Positions 8,694 through 15,952 of a stretch of 64,000 nucleotides of DNA are shown one piece after another. Position 1 is the first letter of the stretch. Each line of letters opens with the position of its first letter. The position numbers and the translations under genes are program-made. The stretch is from Parapedobacter indicus. GTDB lineage: Bacteria; Bacteroidota; Bacteroidia; Sphingobacteriales; Sphingobacteriaceae. The notes beneath the pieces are model-generated. The model saw only the letters and a program-made list of their open reading frames with translations. It was not told the origin of the DNA and ran no database searches. The DNA lies in contig NZ_FOQO01000014.1 of the NCBI RefSeq assembly GCF_900113765.1, forward strand, positions 99,799 through 163,798, read 5' to 3'.

Positions 8694-8740
8694 TTTGCGC
8701 AAGTAAATACTTGCATTTATATTTGCAAGCAAATACTTGC
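8694..8740 (+). promoter_or_regulatory. Promoter with two ArsR-type operators
   Basis: Two almost identical 16-base dyads, GCAAGTAAATACTTGC (8699-8714) and GCAAGCAAATACTTGC (8725-8740), lie 26 bases apart. A Bacteroidota promoter runs through them: TTTG at 8694-8697 and TATATTTG at 8718-8725, spacer 20. The first dyad fills the gap between the -33 and -7 elements and the second covers the predicted transcription start near 8729. Binding by the ArsR protein encoded at 8746 would block polymerase, so the layout suggests autorepression. Confidence 0.75.
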
Positions 8741-8745
8741 GAATC

Positions 8746-9078
8746 ATGGAAGCCCGGAGAGATGTTTTTCAAGCCATAGCAGACCCCACACGGAGGGCGA
8801 TTATCGGTATGATTGCCAAACAGCCAACAAATGTCAATACCATCGCCGATCGATTCGACGTTAGTCGTCAAGCGATTTCGTTACATTTAAAGATTCTTGC
8901 CGAATGCGGTTTGTTGTCGATGAAGCAACAGGGGCGTGAACGCATCTGCGAGGCCAGGCTGGAAAAACTCCACGAAGTGAACGAGTGGGTGACCCAATAT
9001 AAGCAATTCTGGACACAGAAACTGGATGCGCTGGAAAATTACCTGAACAATCTGGACAACGACGACGTTACTATATGA
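8746..9078 (+). CDS. ArsR-family winged-helix repressor
   Basis: A 110-residue protein starting at ATG 8746 (MEARRDVFQAIADPTRRAII). It is a compact ArsR winged helix: helix-turn-helix in TIADRFDVSRQAISLHLKIL, wing in LLSMKQQGRERICEARLEKL. There are no metal-binding cysteines, as expected of the subgroup that pairs with SRPBCC proteins rather than sensing metals. It sits directly downstream of two dyad operators and 19 bases upstream of the double SRPBCC gene, forming a typical autorepressed ArsR-SRPBCC operon. The inducing ligand is unknown. Confidence 0.9.
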   Translation: MEARRDVFQAIADPTRRAIIGMIAKQPTNVNTIADRFDVSRQAISLHLKILAECGLLSMKQQGRERICEARLEKLHEVNEWVTQYKQFWTQKLDALENYLNNLDNDDVTI

Positions 9079-9097
9079 CACCATAAATGTAGAAATC

Positions 9098-10012
9098 ATG
9101 AACACTTCATTAGGACAAGTAAAGGAAAATGACGACGCTAACGTCGTCGTTGAACGGGTACTCAACCACCCGGTTGAAAAGGTTTGGAAAGCCATCACCA
9201 ACAAAACCCAACTGAAGCAGTGGTATTTTGACTTGGACGATTTCAAACCTGAGGTCGGTTTCCGGTTTTCCTTTCCCGGCCAGGGACACAAGGGTGCGCA
9301 GTACACGCATCTATGCACGATCACCGAGGTGGTTCCCTTACAGAAATTGCAGTACAGCTGGCAATACGAGGGTCATCCCGGATATTCCGTGGTGACCTTC
9401 GAGCTGACCGAAATCGGAAATAAAACCAAGCTGAAACTCACCCATCAGGGGCTGGAGACCTTCCCGCAGGATAATGCCGATTTTGCATGGAAGAGCTTCC
9501 GCGGAGGCTGGAATGAAATCATCGGAAAGATGCTGCCTGATTTTCTGGCGGAAACGGCCAAATTGCCGACCGTGGAATGCCAGATGATGATCAGGAAACC
9601 CGTGGCAACAGTTTTCCAAGCCTTCATAGATCCCGCCATCACCACCAAATTCTGGTTTACCAAATCAAGTGGAAAACTGGAGGTAGGAAAGCCCGTCACC
9701 TGGGAGTGGGAAATGTACCAGGTTTCCAGCGAGGTGCAGGTAAAAGAAATCGTACCCAATCAAAAAATATCCATCGAATGGGACAATACGCCTGTGACAA
9801 CAGTTGACTTTGAGTTCAAGGCACTAACCGATGACACCACCTACGTGGTGATCAAAAATTATGGTTTCAACCAAACCGGTGATGACCTGATCCAAGCAAT
9901 CAAGGACAACACCGGCGGATTCACGACCGTATTGGATGGACTGAAAGCTTGGCTGGAATTCGGCATCGAACTTAACTTGGTGCGCGATAAATTTCCCAAC
10001 GCTCACGCATAA
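9098..10012 (+). CDS. Double SRPBCC (AHSA1-like) domain protein
   Basis: A 304-residue fusion of two SRPBCC/AHSA1-type START-like domains. Domain 1 (about 17-150) begins VVVERVLNHPVEKVWKAITN and ends WKSFRGGWNEIIGKMLPDF. Domain 2 (about 160-295) begins MMIRKPVATVFQAFIDPAI and ends GGFTTVLDGLKAWLEFGIEL. Each has the WYFD/FWFT aromatic position and the amphipathic C-terminal helix that closes a hydrophobic pocket. These domains are more often encoded as separate single-domain genes, so a head-to-tail fusion is noteworthy. Such proteins bind hydrophobic ligands. It is co-transcribed with the ArsR repressor, whose effector may be the same ligand. Confidence 0.9.
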   Translation: MNTSLGQVKENDDANVVVERVLNHPVEKVWKAITNKTQLKQWYFDLDDFKPEVGFRFSFPGQGHKGAQYTHLCTITEVVPLQKLQYSWQYEGHPGYSVVTFELTEIGNKTKLKLTHQGLETFPQDNADFAWKSFRGGWNEIIGKMLPDFLAETAKLPTVECQMMIRKPVATVFQAFIDPAITTKFWFTKSSGKLEVGKPVTWEWEMYQVSSEVQVKEIVPNQKISIEWDNTPVTTVDFEFKALTDDTTYVVIKNYGFNQTGDDLIQAIKDNTGGFTTVLDGLKAWLEFGIELNLVRDKFPNAHA

Positions 10013-10027
10013 GTACAAACGTATCTT

Positions 10028-10046
10028 CCCGGGGATTTATCCCGGG
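10028..10046. terminator. Short hairpin after the SRPBCC gene
   Basis: CCCGGG (10028-10033) and CCCGGG (10041-10046) can pair around a 7-base loop, 16 bases past the SRPBCC stop. There is no U-rich tail, so it may be a weak or factor-dependent end of the ArsR-SRPBCC transcript. Confidence 0.3.
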
Positions 10047-10142
10047 TCCATCAGGGCAATAGGGATCAAAACTTAATCAAATGATAATATTGGATATTTC
10101 GATGATATCCGTAACTTTAAAAAGCCCTAACAAAAGGAGGCA

Positions 10143-10310
10143 ATGGATATGAACTATCTGTGGATCGTGTTGGCTGTCGTGGCTGCGATCATCTTAATCG
10201 GATGGTTGATCAGGCGTAACATACGGGATCGAAAGAAATTCGAGCGTGACTTCCTGCAATCAGACATCCAGTCGGAAAAACATAAAGATCAGGAAAACGA
10301 CGGCGTTTAA
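10143..10310 (+). CDS. Small single-pass membrane protein
   Basis: A 55-residue ORF starting at ATG 10143 with an unusually strong ribosome-binding site (AAAGGAGG at 10133-10140). The N-terminus MDMNYLWIVLAVVAAIILIG is one transmembrane helix, followed by a basic stretch (RRNIRDRKKFERDF) and a hydrophilic acidic tail ending ENDGV. The positive-inside rule puts the C-terminus in the cytoplasm. I do not recognise a named family; short proteins of this layout are common in Bacteroidota. It stops three bases before the convergent permease gene ends. Confidence 0.65.
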   Translation: MDMNYLWIVLAVVAAIILIGWLIRRNIRDRKKFERDFLQSDIQSEKHKDQENDGV

Positions 10311-10313
10311 GTC

Positions 10314-12758
10314 CTATTCCGTTCTCAAACTCTTTACCGGGTTTGCGATGGCTGCTTTGATGGTCTGGAAACTTATCGTTGCCAGCGCAATCAGTAAGGC
10401 AACCAGCCCTCCGGCAACAAATAACCACCCACTGACGTGGATGCGGTAGGCATAATCTTGTAACCATTGATGCATGTAATACCACGCAATCGGTGTGGCA
10501 ATCACAAAGGCAATTGCAATGAGTATGATAAATTCTTTCGAAAACAAATAGACGATATTGCCTGCCGTAGCGCCAAGTACTTTACGAATACCCACTTCCT
10601 TTATTTTCTGCACGGCCATGAATGAGGCTAACCCGTACAATCCCAGACAGCTAAGGAATATCGAAATGCCTGCAAAAATTTTATACAACTGCGCCAACTG
10701 ATTTTCCTGCTTATAAAAAGCGGCAATTTTTTCATCCAGGAACCTGTATTCATAAACAAAATTGGGAAACGTTCCCTCCCATATCTCTTTTACCGATCGC
10801 AGCGTAGACGCTAGGTTTGCCGTTGTCAGTTTGATTCCCGCCTGGTTATACATCGTAACGTTGGTGGTAATAAGCAACGGTGCAAGCTCATGTCGAAAGG
10901 ATCTGTCCTTAAAATCTTTGAGCACGCCAACCACCTTACATTTTATCCGATCGTCCCACATGCTTATTTCCTTGTTCAATATATCTTCCGGGTTTTTAAG
11001 TCCTAAACTTTTCACGAGCGATTCGTTCACCAAAAATTCCCTCGTCATATTGGACGGTTGCAAATTTCTTCCGGCTATCAGTTGCAATTGATAAGCCGGC
11101 AGGTATTCGTTGTCGGCAAATTTGGTAATCGCTTTAAAATCGGTTTCTTTTATTGCTCGGTTAAACCTGAATGTGCTCCACATATCGCCACCATCTTCAG
11201 CCGGCGTATTGGAACTGAAGCTTACAGCCTGCACACCGTTTACCGACAACAACTGTTCCTTTAAATAATCCAACCGGCTCAGGCGAAGGCTGTCTGTACG
11301 AAACGGGACATTGATAATGGCCTCTTTATCGAAGCCTAATGGCTGACTCATAAAGTAATCCATTTGCTTTACAATGATGAGCGTTCCGATGATAAGCACC
11401 TGTGCAATGATAAATTGAAACACCACCAGTCCTCTTCTTAATGAAATTCCCTTTGCGGCGCTTACATTGAGTTTACTCTTTAACGCGTTTATTGGATTGA
11501 AACGCGATAAAACGATAGAAGGATAAAAACCGGCGAGGACGGTCACAACAAGGGTTACCGTCAAAAGGAATAAACCAATGGCGGGATTGTTCAGTATGTT
11601 GAATGAAAGCGAAATTTCCAACAATTGATTGACAGAACGCAAGGCAAACAGGGTCATTATTGCTGCGAGTATCACGCTGCTTGCAACGATCAAAAATGTT
11701 TCCATTACGAATTGGATCTGCAATTGAAATTTGTTGCTTCCCAACACTTTCCGTACGCCAATCTCCTTTGCACGATTAACGGCTTGTGCAGTGGAAAGGT
11801 TAATAAAGTTTACACACGCAATTAACAGGATGAATGCGGCAATCAGCCACAGTACGTTGAGCCGATCCTGACTGATTGTTTTGTTGCTGTAATTGCCAGC
11901 CTGTGTGTCATAATGTACCGCACTTAGGGGCTGTATAAGATGACTATCGTTCTTGTCGGGAGATTTCACCTGTTCTGCGTACGCGTTTAATTGTTGATTA
12001 AACTTATCAACCGAGCTATTCGGCGGAAGTAAAACATAACAGCCAAAACCGGATGTTGTTCCCTCCCAATCGGTTGATGTTGCCATCAAACTTCCGGTAA
12101 ATCCGGTTCCGTATCCAACCACAAGTTTTAACTGAAAGTCCGTATTGGGGGGTACGGTTGCCAGCACGCCCGAAACTTTCAATGTTTCAGTACCATGTTC
12201 AAAAATGTAGCCACCCGCTTCCAGCCTAATGGTTTTGCCCATCGCTGTTTTCCAGTCGCCGAAATACTTTTCAGCAATCTCTTTGGTAACCAATACATTG
12301 TTCGGATCTTTTAAGGATTCATACGAACCTGCAAGCAACGGAAAATCAAATAGGCTAAAAAATGAAGGCTCCGTAAAAAATACGCCATGATCTTCTTTAA
12401 ATGTCCTTGTCGTTGTTCCGTTATCGTCCGTGATGAGCAATTGGTCATTGTGGCTGGCAAAGATCGGAGCCACCTGTTCCAATTGCGGAAAGGCTGTCTT
12501 CAAACCTGCAGGAATCGGAAAAGGAACATCTTTCCCATAGGAAACAGTTGCTGTTTCTTCCTGATGATGTTCAGTCAGTACCCGGTAGATGCGATCTTTC
12601 TTTACGTGAAAATTATCAAAGCTGGTTTGAAATTGTATGATGATGAAAATCGTCATGCAAACGGCAATACCAACTGCTAAACCCGCCATGTTTATAACGG
12701 TATAATTCCTGTTACGCATCAAACTTCTAAGTGCGGTTTTGAAATAGTTTTTAAACAT
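10314..12758 (-). CDS. MacB/FtsX-type ABC transporter permease
   Basis: An 814-residue permease of the Bacteroidota FtsX/MacB type. It opens MFKNYFKTALRSLMRNRNY and has one transmembrane helix (about 20-42), a large periplasmic MacB core domain, then three helices with the signature NRAKEIGVRKVLGSNKFQLQ. A second periplasmic domain and a second helix group (VQKIKEVGIRKVLGATAGNI) follow. It has no ATPase domain and needs a separate LolD/MacB-like ATPase that is not encoded nearby. Family members move envelope substrates such as antibiotics, lipoproteins or peptides out of the membrane, or transmit force to periplasmic partners. It stands alone here, so the substrate is not indicated. Confidence 0.93.
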   Translation of the reverse strand: MFKNYFKTALRSLMRNRNYTVINMAGLAVGIAVCMTIFIIIQFQTSFDNFHVKKDRIYRVLTEHHQEETATVSYGKDVPFPIPAGLKTAFPQLEQVAPIFASHNDQLLITDDNGTTTRTFKEDHGVFFTEPSFFSLFDFPLLAGSYESLKDPNNVLVTKEIAEKYFGDWKTAMGKTIRLEAGGYIFEHGTETLKVSGVLATVPPNTDFQLKLVVGYGTGFTGSLMATSTDWEGTTSGFGCYVLLPPNSSVDKFNQQLNAYAEQVKSPDKNDSHLIQPLSAVHYDTQAGNYSNKTISQDRLNVLWLIAAFILLIACVNFINLSTAQAVNRAKEIGVRKVLGSNKFQLQIQFVMETFLIVASSVILAAIMTLFALRSVNQLLEISLSFNILNNPAIGLFLLTVTLVVTVLAGFYPSIVLSRFNPINALKSKLNVSAAKGISLRRGLVVFQFIIAQVLIIGTLIIVKQMDYFMSQPLGFDKEAIINVPFRTDSLRLSRLDYLKEQLLSVNGVQAVSFSSNTPAEDGGDMWSTFRFNRAIKETDFKAITKFADNEYLPAYQLQLIAGRNLQPSNMTREFLVNESLVKSLGLKNPEDILNKEISMWDDRIKCKVVGVLKDFKDRSFRHELAPLLITTNVTMYNQAGIKLTTANLASTLRSVKEIWEGTFPNFVYEYRFLDEKIAAFYKQENQLAQLYKIFAGISIFLSCLGLYGLASFMAVQKIKEVGIRKVLGATAGNIVYLFSKEFIILIAIAFVIATPIAWYYMHQWLQDYAYRIHVSGWLFVAGGLVALLIALATISFQTIKAAIANPVKSLRTE

Positions 12759-12895
12759 AGCGATGTGTATGAGCTTTCAACGGTACAATTGAAATGCCAC
12801 CACGATATTCAACTGATTATAAATTGGTTATCAATACACAAAGTAATTGAAGTGCCCGATTTTGATACAGTAGTGTTCGCTTTCGTACATGCGTT

Positions 12896-12931
12896 CTAAG
12901 TTTGGATCGTAGTGGGCACGCCCGCTTCATC
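12896..12931 (-). pseudogene. Remnant of a second alpha/beta hydrolase gene
   Basis: On the minus strand this short stretch reads DEAGVPTTIQT followed by a stop. It is identical over 11 residues to a segment of the intact esterase encoded at 13366-14361, whereas the DNA differs mostly at synonymous positions. It therefore looks like an old diverged copy rather than chance. The reading frame breaks just upstream by one extra base after GGTTTG. It sits immediately beyond the shortened DUF1456 gene, suggesting that a duplication or deletion scrambled this locus. Confidence 0.55.
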
Positions 12932-12951
12932 ACAAACCTTTGGTAAAAAAA

Positions 12952-13179
12952 TCAACGGCGCGGTCTAGGGCCTCGTTTATAAATAATCAATCCGTTTAGA
13001 AAATTACGGAGTAGCTGGTCGCCGCAAGGCTTGAAATTGGGATGATCCTCTTTGCGGAATATAGCACCCAATTCGGTTTTCGTCACCCTAAAATCCACTA
13101 GGGCCAACACTTCAATGATGTCATCGTCGGTGAATTTTAAAGCCACCCGGAGCTTTTTCATAATATCATTGTTGCTCAT
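12952..13179 (-). CDS. DUF1456 (YehS-like) protein, single-domain, probably truncated
   Basis: A 75-residue protein made of one DUF1456 unit: MSNNDIMKKLRVALKFTDDD, then TELGAIFRKEDHPNFKPCGD and LLRNFLNGLIIYKRG. The well-known family member YehS has two such units in about 150 residues, and here the frame stops right after the first, at the basic end RGPRPRR. The next DNA contains an esterase remnant, so the second half has probably been lost by rearrangement. DUF1456 has no established biochemical function. The remaining single domain may or may not fold and act. Confidence 0.7.
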   Translation of the reverse strand: MSNNDIMKKLRVALKFTDDDIIEVLALVDFRVTKTELGAIFRKEDHPNFKPCGDQLLRNFLNGLIIYKRGPRPRR

Positions 13180-13365
13180 GGTAAAAATGCGGTTACCTGG
13201 ATACCTCTATTTTGATTTTCTTCCCTTTAATCTTTTCGTTTCCGACCTGTTTGATTACGGGTGCTTGCTTTAACATCTAAGTGGATGGATTTGGCATCAA
13301 ATATAGTGAAAACCCTTCATTCGATGAGCGCGATAAAAGGGACGTACGAGAAATAGAAGAATCGC

Positions 13366-14361
13366 TTACGGAAATAATGCTTTTCGCAATGCCAAAGCAC
13401 TTTGTTCGATTGCAAGTTTCACCGCTTCGATATCGTTCAGCGGATTCAACAAGCCATAGTCGTGGATAAAGCCGTTGTACGTTTGAATAGTTGTCGGCAC
13501 GCCTGCCTCATCCAATTTGCGGGCATACGCCAATCCCTCGTCGAAAAGGATATCGTTTTCGGCCAGCTGCACTAAAGCCGGCGGCAGTCCCTTCATTTTT
13601 TCCAACGATGCCTGCAACGGCGAAGCATAGTATTCTTTTCTCTTTTCGGTATCCGGCAAATAATGATTCCACATCCACTTCATCATATTGGCCGTTAAAA
13701 ACCGTCCATCGGCATATTTCTGCCAGGATTCACGGGTGAAATCAGCGTCGGTAACCGGCCATAACAGCAATTGGAACTTTATATCCGGACCGCCTTTGTC
13801 TTTCGCCATCAAGCACGTTACAGCAGTCATATTCCCGCCTACACTATTGCCCGCAATGGCTAAGTTAGAACCATCAACCCCTATTTCCGCACCATTTTCA
13901 GCCACCCATTTTGTAGCTGCATAAATTTCATTGACGGCAACCGGATAACGCGCTTCAGGCGATGGTGTATAATCTACAAAAACCGCCGCCGCTCCACTGT
14001 TTACAACCAAATCTCTCACCAATCTTTTATGGGTCGGGTAATCTCCCAAAACCCAACCACCGCCGTGAATGAACATAAAAACAGGCAGCTGCCCGTCTTT
14101 TACACGTTCAGGTTTTACGATGTGAATGTTTACTGTAAGGTCACCTTGCGTGATTTCTCTTTCTGTTTCGGTAACGCCCGAAGTATCCACATCCACTGAT
14201 TTCTGGGCATCCACAAGAACCTGCCTTGCTTCTTCAGGAGCCATCTCCTCCATCGGCTTTCCACCGCTGTGGTTGAGCCCGTTCAGAAATTCTCTTATCG
14301 CTACCAGAACTTGTGGGTCCTTCTCGCCCGGAGTTGATTGTGCCATAATTAAAATTTTCAA
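13366..14361 (-). CDS. Alpha/beta hydrolase, HSL-type esterase
   Basis: A 331-residue esterase of the hormone-sensitive lipase group. The oxyanion motif HGGGW is at 99-103, the nucleophile elbow GNSVGG at 171-176 (S173), the acid in AENDILFDE and the histidine in NGFIHDYG complete the triad. The N-terminal cap region (MEEMAPEEARQVLVDAQKS) is typical. There is no signal peptide, so it is probably cytoplasmic. An in-frame ATG at 14346 is an alternative start. It hydrolyses short-chain esters; the natural substrate is not indicated by neighbours. A small remnant of a related gene lies at 12896-12931. Confidence 0.9.
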   Translation of the reverse strand: MKILIMAQSTPGEKDPQVLVAIREFLNGLNHSGGKPMEEMAPEEARQVLVDAQKSVDVDTSGVTETEREITQGDLTVNIHIVKPERVKDGQLPVFMFIHGGGWVLGDYPTHKRLVRDLVVNSGAAAVFVDYTPSPEARYPVAVNEIYAATKWVAENGAEIGVDGSNLAIAGNSVGGNMTAVTCLMAKDKGGPDIKFQLLLWPVTDADFTRESWQKYADGRFLTANMMKWMWNHYLPDTEKRKEYYASPLQASLEKMKGLPPALVQLAENDILFDEGLAYARKLDEAGVPTTIQTYNGFIHDYGLLNPLNDIEAVKLAIEQSALALRKALFP

Positions 14362-14456
14362 TGATTAATCGATTTTTCCGCCATTTGTACGTTCCTCTCC
14401 TAACAACAGATGCGGAAGGCGTTTGTTCGATGAGCCAGCAAATATAGGCACGACCG

Positions 14457-14678
14457 TTAAGCATCACTTATTTCGTCATCTACGTATTCCAAAATATCAC
14501 CGGGTTGGCAGTCTAACGCTTTACAAATTGCCGCTAAGGTGCTAAAACGGATTGCTTTCGCCTTTCCTGTCTTTAAAATAGAAAGGTTGGATAATGTCAA
14601 ATCAACTTTTTCTGAAAGTTCATTCAGGGAAATTTTCCGCTTGGCCATCATCACGTCTAAGTTTACTATAATCGGCAT
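14457..14678 (-). CDS. YozG-like Cro/C1-type helix-turn-helix regulator
   Basis: A 73-residue XRE protein consisting of one helix-turn-helix: MMAKRKISLNELSEKVDLTL, then SNLSILKTGKAKAIRFSTLA and a C-terminal helix AAICKALDCQPGDILEYVDD. This is the YozG-like subgroup, in which a very short regulator is encoded with a DUF2975 membrane protein. Only 3 bases separate it from the DUF2975 gene upstream, so they form one transcript. It probably autoregulates through the TTATTG/CAATAA sites upstream of the pair. Confidence 0.88.
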   Translation of the reverse strand: MPIIVNLDVMMAKRKISLNELSEKVDLTLSNLSILKTGKAKAIRFSTLAAICKALDCQPGDILEYVDDEISDA

Positions 14679-14681
14679 CGC

Positions 14682-15161
14682 TTAAATTGTTAGGTCATTT
14701 TCAGATTTCATATCTACGGCATTTTGCAATAGCTTCTCAAATACTGCTGCTGCAGTTGCCACTACGACCGACACAAACGTAGTCACGATACACATGGCAA
14801 GAAAACCCGCAGGGTCGTCTTCTTTACTATGGAACACCTTTATGTAAAGCCCTGCCATCACAATGGCAATACTTAGTACGACTGCGCAATATTTTATACG
14901 CTTTAAAGCCTTTACAGCGTCCGGGGAAAACACCTTATTCTGTCCGATGTAGCCAAGCAATCTGAACGTCTGGTAGAGGGCAACAAAAAAAGCGATCGAT
15001 GCTGCGTATCCATACAAGATGAACGGGTCCATGTAAATGCTAACCAAGTCTAAGTTCACGGCCCTTCCCTCCGTTTGGGGAAACCAGATCAAAATGGCAA
15101 GTGCCACCGCGCCGATCAGCACGATGACTGCCTGGAGAAATACAATTGAAACACTTTTCAT
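14682..15161 (-). CDS. DUF2975 membrane protein
   Basis: A 159-residue protein with four predicted transmembrane helices (about 5-27, 45-67, 90-110 and 122-145) and a short loop GQNKVFSPDAVKALKRIKYC between helices 2 and 3, which is the DUF2975 signature. It is the first gene of a two-gene unit with the YozG-like regulator. Such pairs are widespread in Firmicutes and Bacteroidota; the function is unknown but an envelope sensor acting with the cytoplasmic regulator is a reasonable guess. Confidence 0.87.
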   Translation of the reverse strand: MKSVSIVFLQAVIVLIGAVALAILIWFPQTEGRAVNLDLVSIYMDPFILYGYAASIAFFVALYQTFRLLGYIGQNKVFSPDAVKALKRIKYCAVVLSIAIVMAGLYIKVFHSKEDDPAGFLAMCIVTTFVSVVVATAAAVFEKLLQNAVDMKSENDLTI

Positions 15162-15202
15162 AATTTTATAAAATCAATTATCCCCACAAAAATAATAAAT
15201 AA

Positions 15203-15229
15203 TTATTGATAAACAATAAATTTTTATTG
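15203..15229 (-). promoter_or_regulatory. Candidate operator for the DUF2975/YozG-like pair
   Basis: Three alternating half-sites lie upstream of the DUF2975 start: TTATTG (15203-15208), CAATAA (15214-15219) and TTATTG (15224-15229), about one helical turn apart in a very A+T-rich stretch. The first two form an inverted pair with 5 bases between and the last two with 4. They fit binding by the small Cro/C1-type regulator of this operon. Confidence 0.45.
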
Positions 15230-15403
15230 TTTTAAACCGCATAAACTTATGAACGGCATCGTGCGCTGGATTGCCTAGCCAGCTAGCCATCGCCAACATG
15301 ATCGGCTATGACGGAGCCATTATCATAAGCGGCAGCGAAAGAAAGCGATGATCAAATCATACCGCTTTTTGGCTAACTTTACCTAATTATAAAATCCGTC
15401 GTT

Positions 15404-15556
15404 ATGAAAATATTAGCCTTACTTTCCATCATCCTATTGGTATCCTGTGGACGGGCCCACCGCGCATGCAAAGAAAAGAGGCTGCCTCCTGTTTGGTGGA
15501 GCTATCAGATAGATACACTGGTTCACCCATTATTTTTTCAACATCAGCTTGGGTAA
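15404..15556 (+). pseudogene. 5' fragment of a lipoprotein gene
   Basis: ATG 15404 starts a clean lipoprotein signal peptide, MKILALLSIILLVSCGR, with a Bacteroidota-like -7 element TAACTTTA at 15374-15381. After about 18 codons the sequence becomes the antisense of the truncated gene on the other strand, and the frame runs to a stop at 15554 without protein-like character. The original gene was apparently cut near 15455-15465 by a rearrangement. Confidence 0.55.
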
Positions 15557-15758
15557 ATAGTTGTTCGAGATTTACGGCCGTGGTGTCCGTCTCTGACCTG
15601 ATTCGCATGTGTGTTTCGGGCTGTTCGTTGACAAGCGTTTTAGGGCCACTAGGTGTTTGAGAACAGGCAGCTATTGTCGTTAGCAGCAGACTGAATAAAG
15701 CAAAAAGAAGTAGTTGTGTTCCGTGTTTTAAAGGGGAGTGCTCAAGCAAGCTTGGCAC
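15429..15758 (-). pseudogene. 3'-truncated lipoprotein gene facing another truncated lipoprotein
   Basis: From GTG 15758 (or TTG 15749) the frame encodes a lipoprotein signal peptide (LLFALFSLLLTTIAACSQ), a disordered linker and the start of a domain (LFTQADVEKIMGEPVYLSDS, then SFLC). Around 15465 it runs into the antisense of the signal peptide of the plus-strand fragment at 15404 and ends shortly after. Two gene beginnings thus point at each other with no gene ends between, which marks a deletion or inversion junction. The fragment may be expressed but lacks most of its domain. Confidence 0.6.
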
Positions 15759-15774
15759 CCCCCTTTAAAATAAA

Positions 15775-15798
15775 ATGCCCCTGCTTTTGCAGGGGCAT
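15775..15798 (-). terminator. Intrinsic terminator of tRNA-Pro
   Basis: A 10-bp perfect stem (ATGCCCCTGC / GCAGGGGCAT) with a 4-base loop is followed, on the minus strand, by TTTTATTTT. It lies 7 bases past the tRNA 3' end and is a standard intrinsic terminator for it. Confidence 0.88.
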
Positions 15799-15805
15799 CT
15801 TTGGC

Positions 15806-15882
15806 TGGTCGGGGTGGCGGGATTCGAACCCACGGCCTCTTCGTCCCGAACGAAGCGCGCTACCGGGCTGCGCTACACCCCG
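15806..15882 (-). tRNA. tRNA-Pro (anticodon CGG)
   Basis: On the minus strand the 77 bases starting CGGGGTGTAGCGCAGCC fold as a complete tRNA. The acceptor arm is CGGGGTG / CACCCCG and the encoded end is ACCA. The D arm has AGCGCAGCCCGGTAGCGC, the anticodon stem CTTCG/CGAAG holds the loop TTCGGGA, and the T arm has GTGGG TTCGAAT CCCGC. Loop positions 34-36 are CGG, reading proline CCG codons. A terminator follows directly. A decayed copy of its 5' half and upstream flank is at 30237-30355. Confidence 0.97.
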
Positions 15883-15938
15883 ATGAATCCGGCAACGTGG
15901 GTGCAAAAATATTATTTCTCTTTGAAAAAGCGAAGACT

Positions 15939-15946
15939 TAGATTTG
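15939..15946 (+). promoter_or_regulatory. Possible -7 element before the phosphotriesterase-family gene
   Basis: TAGATTTG matches the Bacteroidota -7 consensus exactly. Its G lies 6 bases before the ATG at 15953, which would make a nearly leaderless transcript. The same element and flank recur at 30338-30345 before the sigma-factor gene. Confidence 0.4.
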
Positions 15947-15952
15947 TAAAAA

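Noticed and set aside
15806..15882. tRNA-Pro as a classical integrase attachment site
   Set aside because: The repeated copy at 30237 covers the 5' half and upstream flank rather than the 3' end, and no integrase gene lies between the copies.
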